In this document: positions 23,301 through 34,087 of the stretch, piece after piece
Layout of the letters: every line of letters begins with the position of its first letter
How positions within the stretch are numbered: position 1 is the first letter of the stretch
DNA from: Hordeum vulgare subsp. vulgare
Taxonomy: Eukaryota; Streptophyta; Magnoliopsida; Poales; Poaceae
Assembly: GCF_904849725.1 (NCBI RefSeq)
Contig: NC_058523.1
Coordinates: 110,238,189-110,302,188, forward strand
Reading direction: 5' to 3'
Length of the DNA stretch: 64,000 bases
The notes under the pieces: generated by a model
What the model was told of the DNA's origin: nothing
Seen by the model: only the letters and a program-made list of their open reading frames with translations
The model's database searches: none
Translations under genes and position numbers: made by a program

Positions 23301-23462
23301 AATAAGAGGATACAAAAGCGTGAGTTCAATGTAGGTGATTATGTCTTGCTATATAACTCTCGTTTAAGATTCTTTGCAGGCAAGCTTCTCTCTAAATGGG
23401 AAGGTCCCTATGTTGTTGAGGAACTATATCGTTCCGGTGCTATCAAGATCAACAACACATAA
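20310..23462 (+). pseudogene. pol: Athila-type pol: protease tail, reverse transcriptase, RNase H, integrase
   Basis: The protease tail occupies one frame to about 20565, then a second one-base indel restores the gag frame for the main ORF (20530-22812, 760 codons). That ORF contains reverse transcriptase ([20 protein letters not shown]; catalytic FMDD near 21405), RNase H ([16 protein letters not shown] near 21841) and the start of integrase ([10 protein letters not shown]...CDECQR zinc site near 22500-22600; [19 protein letters not shown] with the first catalytic Asp). A third indel at about 22765-22790 shifts integrase into the frame of 22755-23462, where LMTDGGSHF (second Asp) and HPQFSGQVELSNREI (Glu) lie, ending with a basic C terminus. 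A trailing stretch to 23660 still looks pol-derived. All catalytic residues are present, but three frameshifts break the chain. Confidence 0.9.
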
Positions 23463-23722
23463 CGTAATTGTCCGAGAGTGGTAAATGGGCAGAGAATCAA
23501 GCATTATATCTCAGGTACTCCAATAAATGTTGAAAGCAATATCATCAATACCATAACTCCGGAAGAATACCTAAGGGACATTTATCAGCCTGTTTCAGAC
23601 TCCAAAAACAAAGAGGTGTGTGATTTGGTAAGACAACAGAGTCAAAAACTTTTCCAGTAGGAAATTTTCTCTGTTTTGGAATATTTGAAAAAAATACAAA
23701 AATTGGAAGTAGTCCGGAAAGT

Positions 23723-23862
23723 GCGCGAGGAGGCGACAAGCCTGCACGGCGCGGGCCCACCCCCTGGCCGCGCCGTGAGGGCTTGTGGCCACCTCGTGCG
23801 CCTCCCGGACTCCGTTTTCGTGCGGGGTACTCCTTCTGGTCTGAAAAAAATTATTATATATA
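23723..23862 (+). promoter_or_regulatory. Internal GC-rich hairpin followed by TATATATA, upstream of extra ORF
   Basis: Arms of about 33 bases (23723-23754 and 23766-23801, sharing CAAGCC and CACGGCGCGG cores) can form an imperfect stem. attatatatac follows at 23854-23862. The same hairpin-then-TATA order, with the same stem words, occurs in the U3 of LTRs F and K. An ATG opening an ORF lies 85 bp downstream. An internal promoter derived from an LTR is my inference. Confidence 0.5.
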
Positions 23863-23946
23863 CTTCCGTTTGGTTTGACCCCTGCATCACGCAGGTTTCC
23901 TTTGTTTTTCATTTCGAGCCTGTTTCTGTTGCAGATCTAGATTGCT

Positions 23947-24333
23947 ATGACTTCCCCAAAAGCTCCGAAGGACAAGATCTTCGAGAAGGTCATCAATCCC
24001 TACCTCACGGAAGTGCTGCAACACCCTCAATCTATCGAGATGCGTGAGGGGATGTTGCACATCCGTGATGTTGAGGGGCCTAAGAAGACCGGAAGCATGG
24101 AGACGAGGCTCGAAGCAATGGAGCAACAAGTCTTCAAGTGCCAAGGGATGGTGGAGCATGGACTCAACGCCAACCACATGATGATCACGGAGTTCAAAAA
24201 CAAGCACATGATTAATCCCAGTGACAACCTCTGCTTCCCTCTGCGAAGGGCCTATCTTGTACCTTTACTTTTTGCCCTTGAAAAAGTCATGGTGATCTTC
24301 ACGAATTCCCTATCTCGCCTTTATCTTGGCTAA
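23947..24333 (+). CDS. Extra ORF between pol and 3' LTR of Athila F, function unknown
   Basis: A 128-codon ORF starts at ATG 23947 (MTSPKAPKDKIFEKVINPYL). The middle (METRLEAMEQQVFKCQGMVE, about residues 51-70) has heptad spacing suggesting a coiled coil. The last 30 residues are hydrophobic (PLLFALEKVMVIF) but look like read-through into non-coding DNA. There is no signal peptide or clear membrane anchor, so I do not call it an envelope protein, although Athila elements often carry an env-like ORF at this place. A hairpin and TATA-like site lie just upstream. It could be a truncated accessory structural protein; the role is unknown. Confidence 0.5.
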   Translation: MTSPKAPKDKIFEKVINPYLTEVLQHPQSIEMREGMLHIRDVEGPKKTGSMETRLEAMEQQVFKCQGMVEHGLNANHMMITEFKNKHMINPSDNLCFPLRRAYLVPLLFALEKVMVIFTNSLSRLYLG

Positions 24334-24843
24334 CGTCATATGCTTGGGAAAGATCTATATTCATATGTCAACTTGGAGGTAAGTATTCATGAATTATTAT
24401 TGTTGACATTACCCTTGAGGTAAGCAGTTGGGAGGAAAAACTGTAAGCCCCTATCTTTCTGTGTGTCCAGCTGAAACTTGGATCTCATGAGTACCACGTG
24501 AGTTGTAGCAATTGTACAGAACGCAAGAATGATTGAGTATGTGGATTTGCTTTACAAGCTCTTATTTGACTCTTTCTGATGTTGTGATAAATTGCAATTG
24601 CTTCAATGACTAAAGGCTATCGGTTGTTACTTCTCGGTAAGGTTCTTGATCCATGCTTTACTTTGTGAAGGAATTATCACTTTAGCATGAGAGATTATAT
24701 GTTGGTATTGATGTTCTGATCTTGATCATGATGCATGCATGTTCGTATCTTGTTTTGTCGACACCTCTCTCCCTAAACATGTGGACATATTTATTGAGCT
24801 CGGCTTTCACTTGAGGACAAGCGAGGTCTAAGCTTGGGGGAGT
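24334..24843 (+). other. 3' untranslated region and polypurine tract of Athila F
   Basis: AT-rich and without a gene. It ends in agcttgggggagt (24831-24843), the purine tract that primes plus-strand synthesis, directly before the 3' LTR. tcacttgaggacaagcgagg just upstream is repeated, in reverse, next to the LTR of element K (62660 region: cttgcttgtcctcaagc). Confidence 0.75.
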
Positions 24844-26367
24844 TGATCCGTCCATTTTGCATCATGTTTTCATGTTGATATTTATCGCTTATTTGGCTGT
24901 TATTTCACTTCACGGTACTATTCTTATGCCTTTCTCTCTTATTTTGCAAGGTTTACATGAAGAGGGAGAATACCGGCAACTAGAATTCTGGCCTGAAAAT
25001 GGAGCAAAGTTGAGATACCTATTCTACGCAACTCCAAACGCCATAAAAATCAACGAGGAATTTTTTTCCTGATTTATCAAAAATACTGGGCCGAAGAAGT
25101 GCCAGAGGGGCACCAGGGGGGGCCCACAAGCCTGCACGGCGCGTCCACCCCCCAGGCCACGCCATGGGGGCTTGTGGGCAGCCCACTGGCCCACTTGCCC
25201 CCATATTTTGCTATATGGAGGGTTTCGTCCAGGAAAAAAAATCAAGGAGGAGCTTTTTCGTGGTTTCGCCGCCGCCACGAGGCAGAACCTGAGCAGAACC
25301 AATCTAGAGCTCCGGCAGGACGATCCTGCCGGGGAAACTTCCTCCCGGAGGGGGAAATCATCGCCATCGTCATCACCAACACTCCTCTCATCAGAGGGGG
25401 CTCGTCACCATCAACATCTTCATCAGCACCATCTCATCGCGAAGCCCTAGTTCATCACTTGTAACCAATCTCCATCTCGCGACTCCGATTGGTACTTGTA
25501 AGGTTACTAGTAGTGTTGATTACTCTTTGTAGTTGATGCTAGTTGGATTACTTGGTGGAAGAGTTTATGTTCAGATCCTTGATGCTACTCAATACCTCTC
25601 TGATCATGAATATGATTATGCTTTGTGAGTAGTTACTTTTGTTCCTGAGGACATGGGATAACTCATGCTAATAGTAGTCATGTGAATTTGGTATTCGTTC
25701 GGTAATTTGATATGTTGTATGTTGTTTTTCCTCTAGTGGTGTTATGTGAACGTCGACTACATAACACTTCACCATTATTTGGGCCTAGAGGAAGGCATTG
25801 GGAAGTAGTAAGTAGATGATGGGTTGCTAGAGTGACGGAAGCTTAATCCCTAGTTTATGCGTTGCTTCGTAAGGGGCTGATTTGGATCCACTAGTTTAAT
25901 GCTATGGTTAGACTTTGTCTTAATTCTTCTTTCATAGTTGCGGATGCTTGTGAGAGGGGTTAATCATAAGTGGGATGCTTGTCGAACTAAGGGCAGTACC
26001 CAAGCGCCGGTCCACCCACATATCAAACTATCAAAGTAACGAACACGAATCATATGAACATGATGAAACTAGCATGACAGAAATTCCCGTGTGTCCTCGG
26101 GAGAGGTTTTCCTCCTATAAGACTTTGTCCAGGCTTGTCCCTTGCTACAAAAGGGATTGGGCCACTTTGCTGCACCGTTGCTACTTTTGTTACTTGTTGC
26201 TTGCTACGAATCATCTCACCACACAATCACTTGTCACCGATAATTTCAGTGCTTGAAGATATTTCCTTGCTGAAAACCACTTGTCAGGTCCTTCGGCTCC
26301 TCGTTGGGTTCGACACTCTTACTTATCGAAAGGACTACGATTGATCCCCTATACTTGTGGGTCATCA
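24844..26367 (+). repeat. 3' LTR of Athila F (1524 bp)
   Basis: TGATCCGTCCATTTTGC...GGGTCATCA, the same length as the 5' LTR. The GC-rich hairpin is at about 25122-25180 and the TATA-like gctatatggagg at about 25210. The second base after TGAT is changed (TGATCC against TGATAC). Confidence 0.95.
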
Positions 26368-26372
26368 GTATG

Positions 26373-27042
26373 TTACTTGCCCGAGATTCGATAGTCCGTA
26401 TCTCCATACCTAGTTCAATCTTGTTACTGCCAAGTCTCTTTAATAGTTACGTAATACAAGATCCACGTGACTAACTCTTTAGTCACATTGCTTGCAAGCT
26501 TGTTCTGATATTGTATTGCCGAGTGGGCCTTGAGATACCTCTCTGTCACATAGAGTGACAAATCCCAGTCTTGATCCATGACAACTCAACAGACACCCTC
26601 GGAGGTACCTGTAGAGCACCTTTATAGTCACCCAGTTATGTTGCGACGTTCTATACACACAAGGCACTCCTCCGATGTGAATGAGTTGCACGATCTTATG
26701 GTCATAGGGACATATACTTGACATGCAGAAAACGATAGCAATAAACTTACACGATCATATGCTACATTCATAGTTTGGGTCTTGTCCATCACATCATTCT
26801 CCTAATGATTTGATCCCATCATCAAATGACAACTCTTGTCTATAGCCAAGAAACCTTGACTATCTTTGATCAACGAGCTACTCCATTAGAGGTTGACTAG
26901 GGATAGAGTGTTGTCTATGTATCCACACATGTATTTGAGTTTCCATTCAATACAATTCCAACATGGACAATAAACGATTATCATGAGCAAGGAAATATAA
27001 TAATAACTACTTTATTATTGCCTCTAGGGCATATTTTCAACA
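26373..27042 (-). repeat. 3' LTR of Copia E, inner segment
   Basis: Resumes with ttacttgcccgagattcg directly after the second gtatg and ends gcatattttcaaca at 27042. acctcccacttgc follows, the complement of the polypurine tract of this group. Confidence 0.8.
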
Positions 27043-27127
27043 ACCTCCCACTTGCACCAGAGTCAATAATCTATGTGATTTACATTGTAATGAATCTAAC
27101 ACCCATACAGCTCTCATGTTGATCATT

Positions 27128-29491
27128 TCACGCACGTGGAAGAGGCTTAGTTAACGGGTCTGCAACATTCAGATAAGTGTGCACTTTGCAAATATTTATA
27201 ATATCCTCCTTGATGTAATCACAGATGGCATTGAAGCGTCGTTTAATGTGTCTGGTCCTCTTGTGAAACCTTGGTTCCTTGGCTAGAGCAATGGCACCAG
27301 TGTTGCCACAGAACAGGGTCATTGGATCCAGTGCACTGGGCACAACTCCAAGATCTGTCATGAACTCCTTCATGCACACACCTTGTTTAGCCACCTCCGA
27401 GGAAGCTATGTACTCCGCTTCGCACGTAGAATCAACTACCATGCTTTGCTTGGAACTGCAGCAGCTTACCCCCCCCCCCCATTGATAATAAATATGTATC
27501 CGGTTTGAGACTTAGAGTCATTCGGATCAGTGTCAAAGCTTGCATCGACGTAATCCTTTGCAACGAGCTGTTGATCACCTCCATAAATGAGAAACATTTC
27601 CTTAGTCCTTTTCAGATACTTCAGGATATTCTTGACCGATGTCTAGTGTTCCATTCGTAGATCACTTTGAAACCTTCCCACCATACTTATGGCAAGGCTA
27701 ACATCAGGTCTTGTCCACAACACTTCATACATGATAGAGACCATGGCAGAAGCATAGGGGACGACACTCATCTTTTCTCTATCTTCTGCAGTCACTAAGC
27801 ATTGAGTCTTACTAAACTTCAAACCTTGCAATACACGCAAGAATCCGTTCTTGGACTGATCCATTTTAAAATTCTTCAAAACTTTGTCAAGGTATGTGCC
27901 CTCTAAAAGTCCTATCAAGTGTCTTGATCTATCTCCATAGATCGTGATGCCTAATATGAAAGTAGCTTCTCCTAGGTCCTTCACTAAAAAACTCTTATTC
28001 AAATATTCCCTTACGCTTCCCAAAAATTCAATATTGTTTCCAATCAGCAATATGTCATCCACATATAATATTAGAAATGCTATAGAGCTCCCACTCACTT
28101 TCTTGTAAATACAAGCTTCTCCATAAACTTGTATAAACCCAAACGCCTTAATCACCTCATCAAAGCGTTGATTCTAACTCCAAGATGCTTGCACTAGTCC
28201 ATAAATGGATCGGTGGAGCTTGCATACTCTGTCAGCATTCTCTGGATTGCCAAAACCTTCCAGTTGCATCATATACAACTCTTCCTTAAGGAAACCATTA
28301 AGAAACGCTGTTTTGACATCCATATGCCAAATTTCATAATCAAAAAATGCAGCTATTGCTAACATGATTCTGATGGTCTTAAGCATCACTACGGGTGAGA
28401 AAGTCTCATCGTAGTCAACTCCTTGAACTTTTGAAAAACCATTTCCCACAATTCGAGGTTTATAGACGGTGACATTACCGTCTGCATCCGTCTTCTTCTT
28501 AAAGATCCATTTATTCTGAATGGCCTTTCGCCCTTCAAGTAATACTTCCAAAGTCCATACTTTGTTTTCATACATGGATCCTATCTCGGATTTCATGGCC
28601 TCTAACCATTTCTTGGAATTCAGGCCCACCAACAACATGATTGTTAAGATACGGTTACCGTACCACTGAGGAGCAGTGTGTGCCCTTGTCGACCTACGAG
28701 GTTCGATAGCAACTTGATCCGAAGATCCATGATCATCATCATCAGCTTCCTCTTAAATTGATGTAGGATCCACAGAAACATCTTTCTGCGCTGCACTACT
28801 CTCTGGTTGAAGTAAAGGTTCAACAACCTCATCAAGTTCTATCTTCCTCCCACTCAACTCTTTCGAGAGAAACTCTTTCTCAAGAAATGTTCCATTCTTA
28901 GCAGCAAACACTTTGACCTCGGATAAGAGATAGAAGGTATGCCAACTCTCTCTTTTGGGTATCTTATGAAGACGCATTTCTTCGCTATGGGTTCCAGCTT
29001 TTCAGGACGAAGCTTTTTGACATAAGCATTGCATCCCCAAACTTTAAGAAAGACAACTTTGGTTTCTTGCCAAACCACAGTTCATATGACATCATCTCAA
29101 CGGATTTAGATGGTGCCCTATTCAAAGTGAATGCACCTGTCTCTAATGCATACCTCCAAAATGATAATGGAAAATCGGCAAGAGACATCATAGAACACAC
29201 CATATCCAATAAAGTATGATTACGACGTTCGGACAAACCATTACAATTTGGTGTTCTAGGCGGTGTCAACTATTAAACAATTCCACATTGTCTTATGTGA
29301 GTGCCAAACTCATAACTCAGATATTCTCCCCCTTGATGAGATCGTAGGAATTTAATCTTCTTGTTACGATGATTCTCAACTTCACCCTGAAATTGCTTGA
29401 ACTTTTCAAACGTTTCAGACTTGTGTTTCTTTAAGTAAATATATCCATATCTACTTAAGTCATCAGTGAAGGTGAGAAAATAACGATATCC
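27128..29491 (-). pseudogene. Copia E integrase, reverse transcriptase and RNase H, decayed
   Basis: In minus order from 29491: integrase tail (TPNCNGLSERRNHTLLDMV at 29200-29260, then FLKVWGCNAYVKKLRPEK), linker, reverse transcriptase (SEIGSMYENKVWTLEVL, GVDYDETFSPVVMLKTIRI, MDVKTAFLNGFLKEELYMM, LYVDDILLIGNNIEFL with the YVDD box intact), then RNase H (STCEAEYIASSEVAKQG, FCGNTGAIALAKEPRFHKR, LNVADPLTKPLPRA). The gaps between pieces hold frameshifts and stops. It closely matches the corresponding stretch of element J (51.3-53.7 kb). Solo LTR G interrupts it at 29492. Confidence 0.85.
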
Positions 29492-31316
29492 TGTTTGGGG
29501 AACGTCGCATGGGAAACAAAAAATTTCCTACGCGCACGAAGACCTATCATGGTGATGTCCATCTACGAGAGGGGATGAGTGATCTACGTACCCTTGTAGA
29601 TCGTACAGCAGAAGCGTTAGAGAACGCGGTTGATGTAGTGGAACGTCCTCACGTCCCTCGATCCGCCCCGCGAACAATCCCGCGATCAGTCCCACGATCT
29701 AGTACCGAACGGACGGCACCTCCGCGTTCAGCACACGTACAGCTCGACGATGATCTCGGCCTTCTTGATCCAGCAAGAGAGACGGAGAGGTAGAAGAGTT
29801 CTCCGGCAGCGTGACGGCGCTCCGGAGGTTGGTGATGACCTTGTCTCAGCAGGGCTCCGCCCGAGCTCCGCAGAAACGCGATCTAGAGGAAAAACCGTGG
29901 AGGTATGTGGTCGGGCAGCCGTGAGAAAGTCGTCTCAAATCAGCCCTAATTGCTCCATATATATAGGAGGAGGGAGGGGGGCCTTGCCTTGGGGTCCATG
30001 GACCCCCCAAGGAGTCGGCCGAGCCAAGGGGGGAAGGACTCCCCCCCCAAACCGAGTTGGACTTGGTTTGGTGGGAGGAGTCCCCCTCCCTTCCCACTTC
30101 CTCCCTTTTTTTTCTTTTCGTTTGGTTTCTTTTTCTTGGCGCATAGGCCCCCTTGGGGCTGTCCCACCAGCCCACTAAGGTCTGGTGTGTCTCCCCAAAG
30201 CCTCTTGGCTTCCCCGGGGTGGGTTGCCCCCCCCCCCCCGGTGAACTCCCGGAACCCATTCGTCATTCCCGGTACATTCCCGATAACTCCGAAAACCTTC
30301 CGGTAATCAAATGAGGTCATCCTATATATCAATCTTCGTTTCCGGACCATTCCGGAAACCCTCGTGACGTCCGTGATCTCATCCAGGACTCCGAACAACA
30401 TTCGGTAACCAACCATATAACTCAAATACGCATAAAACAACGTCGAACCTTAAGTGTGCAGACCCTGCGGGTTCGAGAACTATGTAGACATGACCCGAGA
30501 GACTCCTCGGTCAATATCCAATAGCGGGACCTAGATGCCCATATTGGATCCTACATATTCTACGAAGATCTTATCGTTTGAACCTCAGTGCCAAGGATTC
30601 GTATAATCCCGTATGTCATTCCCTTTGTCCTTCGGTATGTTACTTGCCCGAGATTCGATCGTCAGTATCCGCATACTTATTTCAATCTCGTTTACCGGCA
30701 AGTCTCTTTACTCGTTCCGTAATACAAGATCCCGCAACTTACACTAAGTTACATTGCTTGCAAGGCTTGTGTGTGATGTCGTATCACCGAGTGGGCCCTG
30801 AGATACCTCTCCGTCACACGGAGTGACAAATCCCAGTCTTGATCCATACTAACTCAACTAACACCTTCGGAGATACCTGTAGAGCATCTTTATAGTCACC
30901 CAGTTACGTTGCGACGTTTGATACACACAAAGCATTCCTCCGGTGTCAGTGAGTTATATGATCTCATGGTCATAGGAATAAATACTTAACACGCAAAAAA
31001 CAGTAGCAACAAAATGACACGATCAACATGCTACGTCTATTAGTTTGGGTCTAGTCCATCACGTGATTCTCCCAATGACGTGATCCAGTTATCAAGCAAC
31101 AACACCTTGTTCATAATCAGAAGACACTGACTATCATCGATCAACTGGCTAGCCAACTAGAGGCATGCTAGGGGCAGTGTTTTGTCTATGTATCCACACA
31201 TGTAAATGAGTCTTCATTCAATACAATTATAGCATGGATAATAAACTATTATCTTGATACAGGAATTATAATAATAACTATACATTTATTATTGCCTCTA
31301 GGGCATAATTCCAACA
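29492..31316 (-). mobile_element. Solo LTR G, Angela/BARE1-type (1825 bp)
   Basis: One LTR (tgtttggggaacgtcgc...gcataattccaaca on plus) is flanked by the perfect TSD tatcc at 29487-29491 and 31317-31321. The host sequence on either side joins exactly as in the uninterrupted homologue at about 53735 (taacgatatccaccgcg). There is no internal region, so the element was reduced by recombination between its two LTRs. A minus-strand TATA lies in ccatatatataggagg near 29953, and a run of 13 C at 30227-30239. Confidence 0.95.
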
Positions 31317-32846
31317 TATCCACCGTGCGCCTCAATGCTCATTGGACCGCACACATCAATATGTATGATTTCCAATAAGTTAGTTGCCCACTCCATTATT
31401 CCGGAAAATGGGGTCTTTGTCATCTTGCCCATGAGGCATGGTTCCCATGTGTATCAAGTGACTTCAACAGTCCATCAGCATGGAGCTTCTTCATGCGTTT
31501 TACACCAATATGACCTAAGCGACGGTGCCACAAGAAAGTGGTACTATCATTATTAACTTTACATCTTTTGGCATCAATGTTATGAACATGTGTGCTATCA
31601 CTATCGAGATTCAATAAGAATAAACCCCTCACATTGGGTGCATGGCCATAAAAAATATTACTCATATAAATAGAACAACCATTATTCTCTTATTTAAATG
31701 AGTAACTGTCTCGCAATAACAAAGATCCAGATATAATGTTCATGCTCAACAGAGGTAGTAAATAACAATTATTCGGGTTCATCACTAATCCTGATGGTAA
31801 TCGAAGAGCGAGCGTGCCGACGGCGATCGCATCAACCTTGGAACCATTTCACACGCGCATCGTAAATTCGTCCTTCGCCAACCTCTATCTATTCTGTAGT
31901 TCCTGGTTTGAGTTGGAAATGTGAGCAACCGAGCCGGTATCAAATACCCAGAGACTACAATGGTTGTTGGTAAGGTACACATCCATAACATTTATATCAT
32001 ATATACCTTGTTTGGTGTTCGTCGCCTTCTTCTCGGCCAGATACTTGGGGCAGTTCCGCTTCAGGTGGCCTGACCCCTTGCTATGGAAGCACTCAGTTTC
32101 TGGCTTGGGTCCAACCTTGGATTTCTTCACGGGAGGGGCAACTGATTTGCCACTCTTCTTACAGTTACCCTTCTTGCCCTTGCCATTCTTCTTGAACCTA
32201 GTGGTTTTATTGACCATCAACACTTGATACTCCTTCTGAATTTCTCACTCAGCGACTTTCAGCATCGCAAACAGCTCGGCGAATGATTTGTTCATCCCTT
32301 GCATGTTATAGTTCATCACAAATCTTTTGTAGTTAGGTGACAGTGATTGAAGAACTCTGTTAGTGTTCTCCTCGGGCGGGAGAACAATTCCCAACTCTGT
32401 CAGATGGTTGTAATACCCAAACATTTTGAGTATGTGCTCACTAACAGACCCGTTCTCCTCCATCTTGCAAGCATAAAACTTATCGGAGGTCTCATACCTA
32501 TCGATTCGAGCATTCTTTTCAAAGATAAACTTCAACTCCTCGAACATCTCATATGCTCCATGACATTCAAAATGTCTTTGAAGTCCCGGTTCTAATCCAT
32601 ACAATATTGCACACTGAACTATTGAGTAGTCATCAGAACGCGCGTGCTAGACGTTCATAGCATCTTCAGTTGCAGGGGATGGGTGGGTGCATCGCCAAGG
32701 GGTGCATTAAGGACATAAGCCTTTTGGGAATCCGTGAGGAAAATGCTCGGATTATGGGCCCAATCTACAAAGTTACTTCCATCATCTTTCAACTTGGCTT
32801 TCTCTAGGAACACATTAAAATTCATGGGTGCTAGTGCACGAGCCAT
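31317..32846 (-). pseudogene. Copia E gag, protease and integrase start, decayed
   Basis: The gag start is ATG 32844-32846 (MARALAPMNFNVFLEKAKLK), followed by LYGLEPGLQRHFECHGAYEM and LGIVLPPEENTNRVLQSLSP. The zinc knuckle region reads CFHSKGSGHLKRNCPKYL, where Ser replaces the second Cys of CX2CX4HX4C. The protease motif is VFDTGSVAHISNS near 31930. The integrase zinc region has WHRRLGHIGVKRMKKLHADG near 31500. A frameshift or stop separates each piece. The order matches element J, so this is an older copy of a related family. Confidence 0.85.
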
Positions 32847-34087
32847 TAATCTACAACATATATTTGCAAAGATTACTTCGACTATTGTTCAAGATAATGA
32901 GTTTAGTTAATCATATTACTAAAAACTCCCACTCAAATTGACATCCCTCTAGTCATTCGAGTGATACATCATCCAAATCCACCAACCCAAGTCCGATCAT
33001 CACATGAGATGATGTGGTTTCAATTATGAACATCTTCATGTTGATCATATCTACTATATGACTCATGTTCGACCATTCGGTCTCTTGTGTTTCGAGGCCA
33101 TGTCTCTACATGCTAGTTTCCTCAAGTTTACCCTGAGTGTTCCGCATGTGCAAAACTGTCTTGCACACGTTGTATGTGAACATAGAGTTTATCATACCCG
33201 ATCATCACGTGGTGCTTTAAAACGACAAACTTTCGCAACGGTGCACACTCGGGGAGAACACAATTTTATCTTGATATTTTAGTGAGGGATCACCTTATAA
33301 TGCCACCGGCGTCCTAAGCAAAACAAGGTAGATAAAAGGATTAACATCACATGCAAATCATAAGTGACATGATATGGCCATGATCTTGTGCTTTTGATCT
33401 CCATCTCCAAAGCACGAGCAAGATCTCCATCGTCACCGGCACACCACCATGATCTCCATCATTGTGTTGCCATCAAGGTTATTGCTCCGACCATGATTCT
33501 ACTACTATTGCTACTATTTAGCGATAAAGTAAAGCATCACAGGTCATAGAATAATTAAAGAAAACCCTATGGCTCATGTCGGTTGTCATAGCATCGACAT
33601 GCAAGTCGATATTAACTATTACAACATGATCATCTCATACATCAAATATATATATCATGTATTTTTCCATATCATATCACAACATACCCTGCAAAAACAA
33701 GTTAGACGTCCTCTAGTTTGTTGTTGCCTGTTTTACATGGCTTCTATTGGTATCTAGCAAGAACGCTCTTTACCTACGCAAAACCACAATGGTGATATGC
33801 AAGTTTCTATTCAACCTTCTACAAGGACCGCCTTTGTCGAATCCGATTCAACTAAGGTTGGAGAGACAGACACCCGCCAGCCATGTTATGCAACAACTTA
33901 CATGTCAATCGATGAAACCGGTCACTCGTACGTGGACGAGTAAAGTTGGTCCGAGCCGCTTCATCCCACAATACCACTGAATCAAGAAAAGACTAAGGAG
34001 GGAAGCAATCTGAATATCAACGCCCACAAACTCCTTTGTGTTCTACTCGTGATGTCATCTACGCATAGACCTAGCTCATGATGCCAC
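32847..34087 (-). other. Leader (5' untranslated region) of Copia E
   Basis: About 1.24 kb between LTR and gag, parallel in sequence to the leader of element J at 55269-56523 (shared words include gatcatcacgtggtg and ggggagaacacaatttt). A degenerate primer site adjoins the LTR: the reverse complement of about 34072-34087 reads gtggcatcatgagc. No gene is seen. Confidence 0.65.

Larger units (their letters stand above)
17256..26367 (+). mobile_element. Complete Athila-lineage Gypsy retrotransposon F (9112 bp)
   Basis: LTRs at 17256-18779 and 24844-26367 are both 1524 bp, with perfect TSD gtatg at 17251-17255 and 26368-26372. The aspartate-tRNA-type primer site TGGCGCCGTTGCCGGGGA lies 11 bp inside the left LTR, and the purine tract agcttgggggagt ends at the right LTR. 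The interior encodes gag and pol (protease, reverse transcriptase, RNase H, integrase in Gypsy order) and a further small ORF downstream of pol. By eye the first 250 bp of the LTRs differ by about 4%. Three frameshifts in pol mean this copy is probably inactive but recently so. It lies in the 3' LTR of Copia E. Confidence 0.95.

Noticed and set aside
18871..23462. Integrated pararetrovirus or other virus suggested by reverse transcriptase
   Set aside because: LTRs, TSD, tRNA primer site, polypurine tract and gag-protease-RT-RNase H-integrase order identify an Athila-lineage retrotransposon; no movement or coat protein signature.
23947..24333. Envelope gene in Athila F
   Set aside because: No signal peptide, membrane anchor or cleavage site; the only structure visible is a short coiled coil.
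29846..30440. ORFs within the U3 of Angela-type LTRs (also at 49829-50361 and 56928-57470)
   Set aside because: They repeat wherever the LTR occurs, differ by indels between copies, and lie in LTR non-coding sequence.
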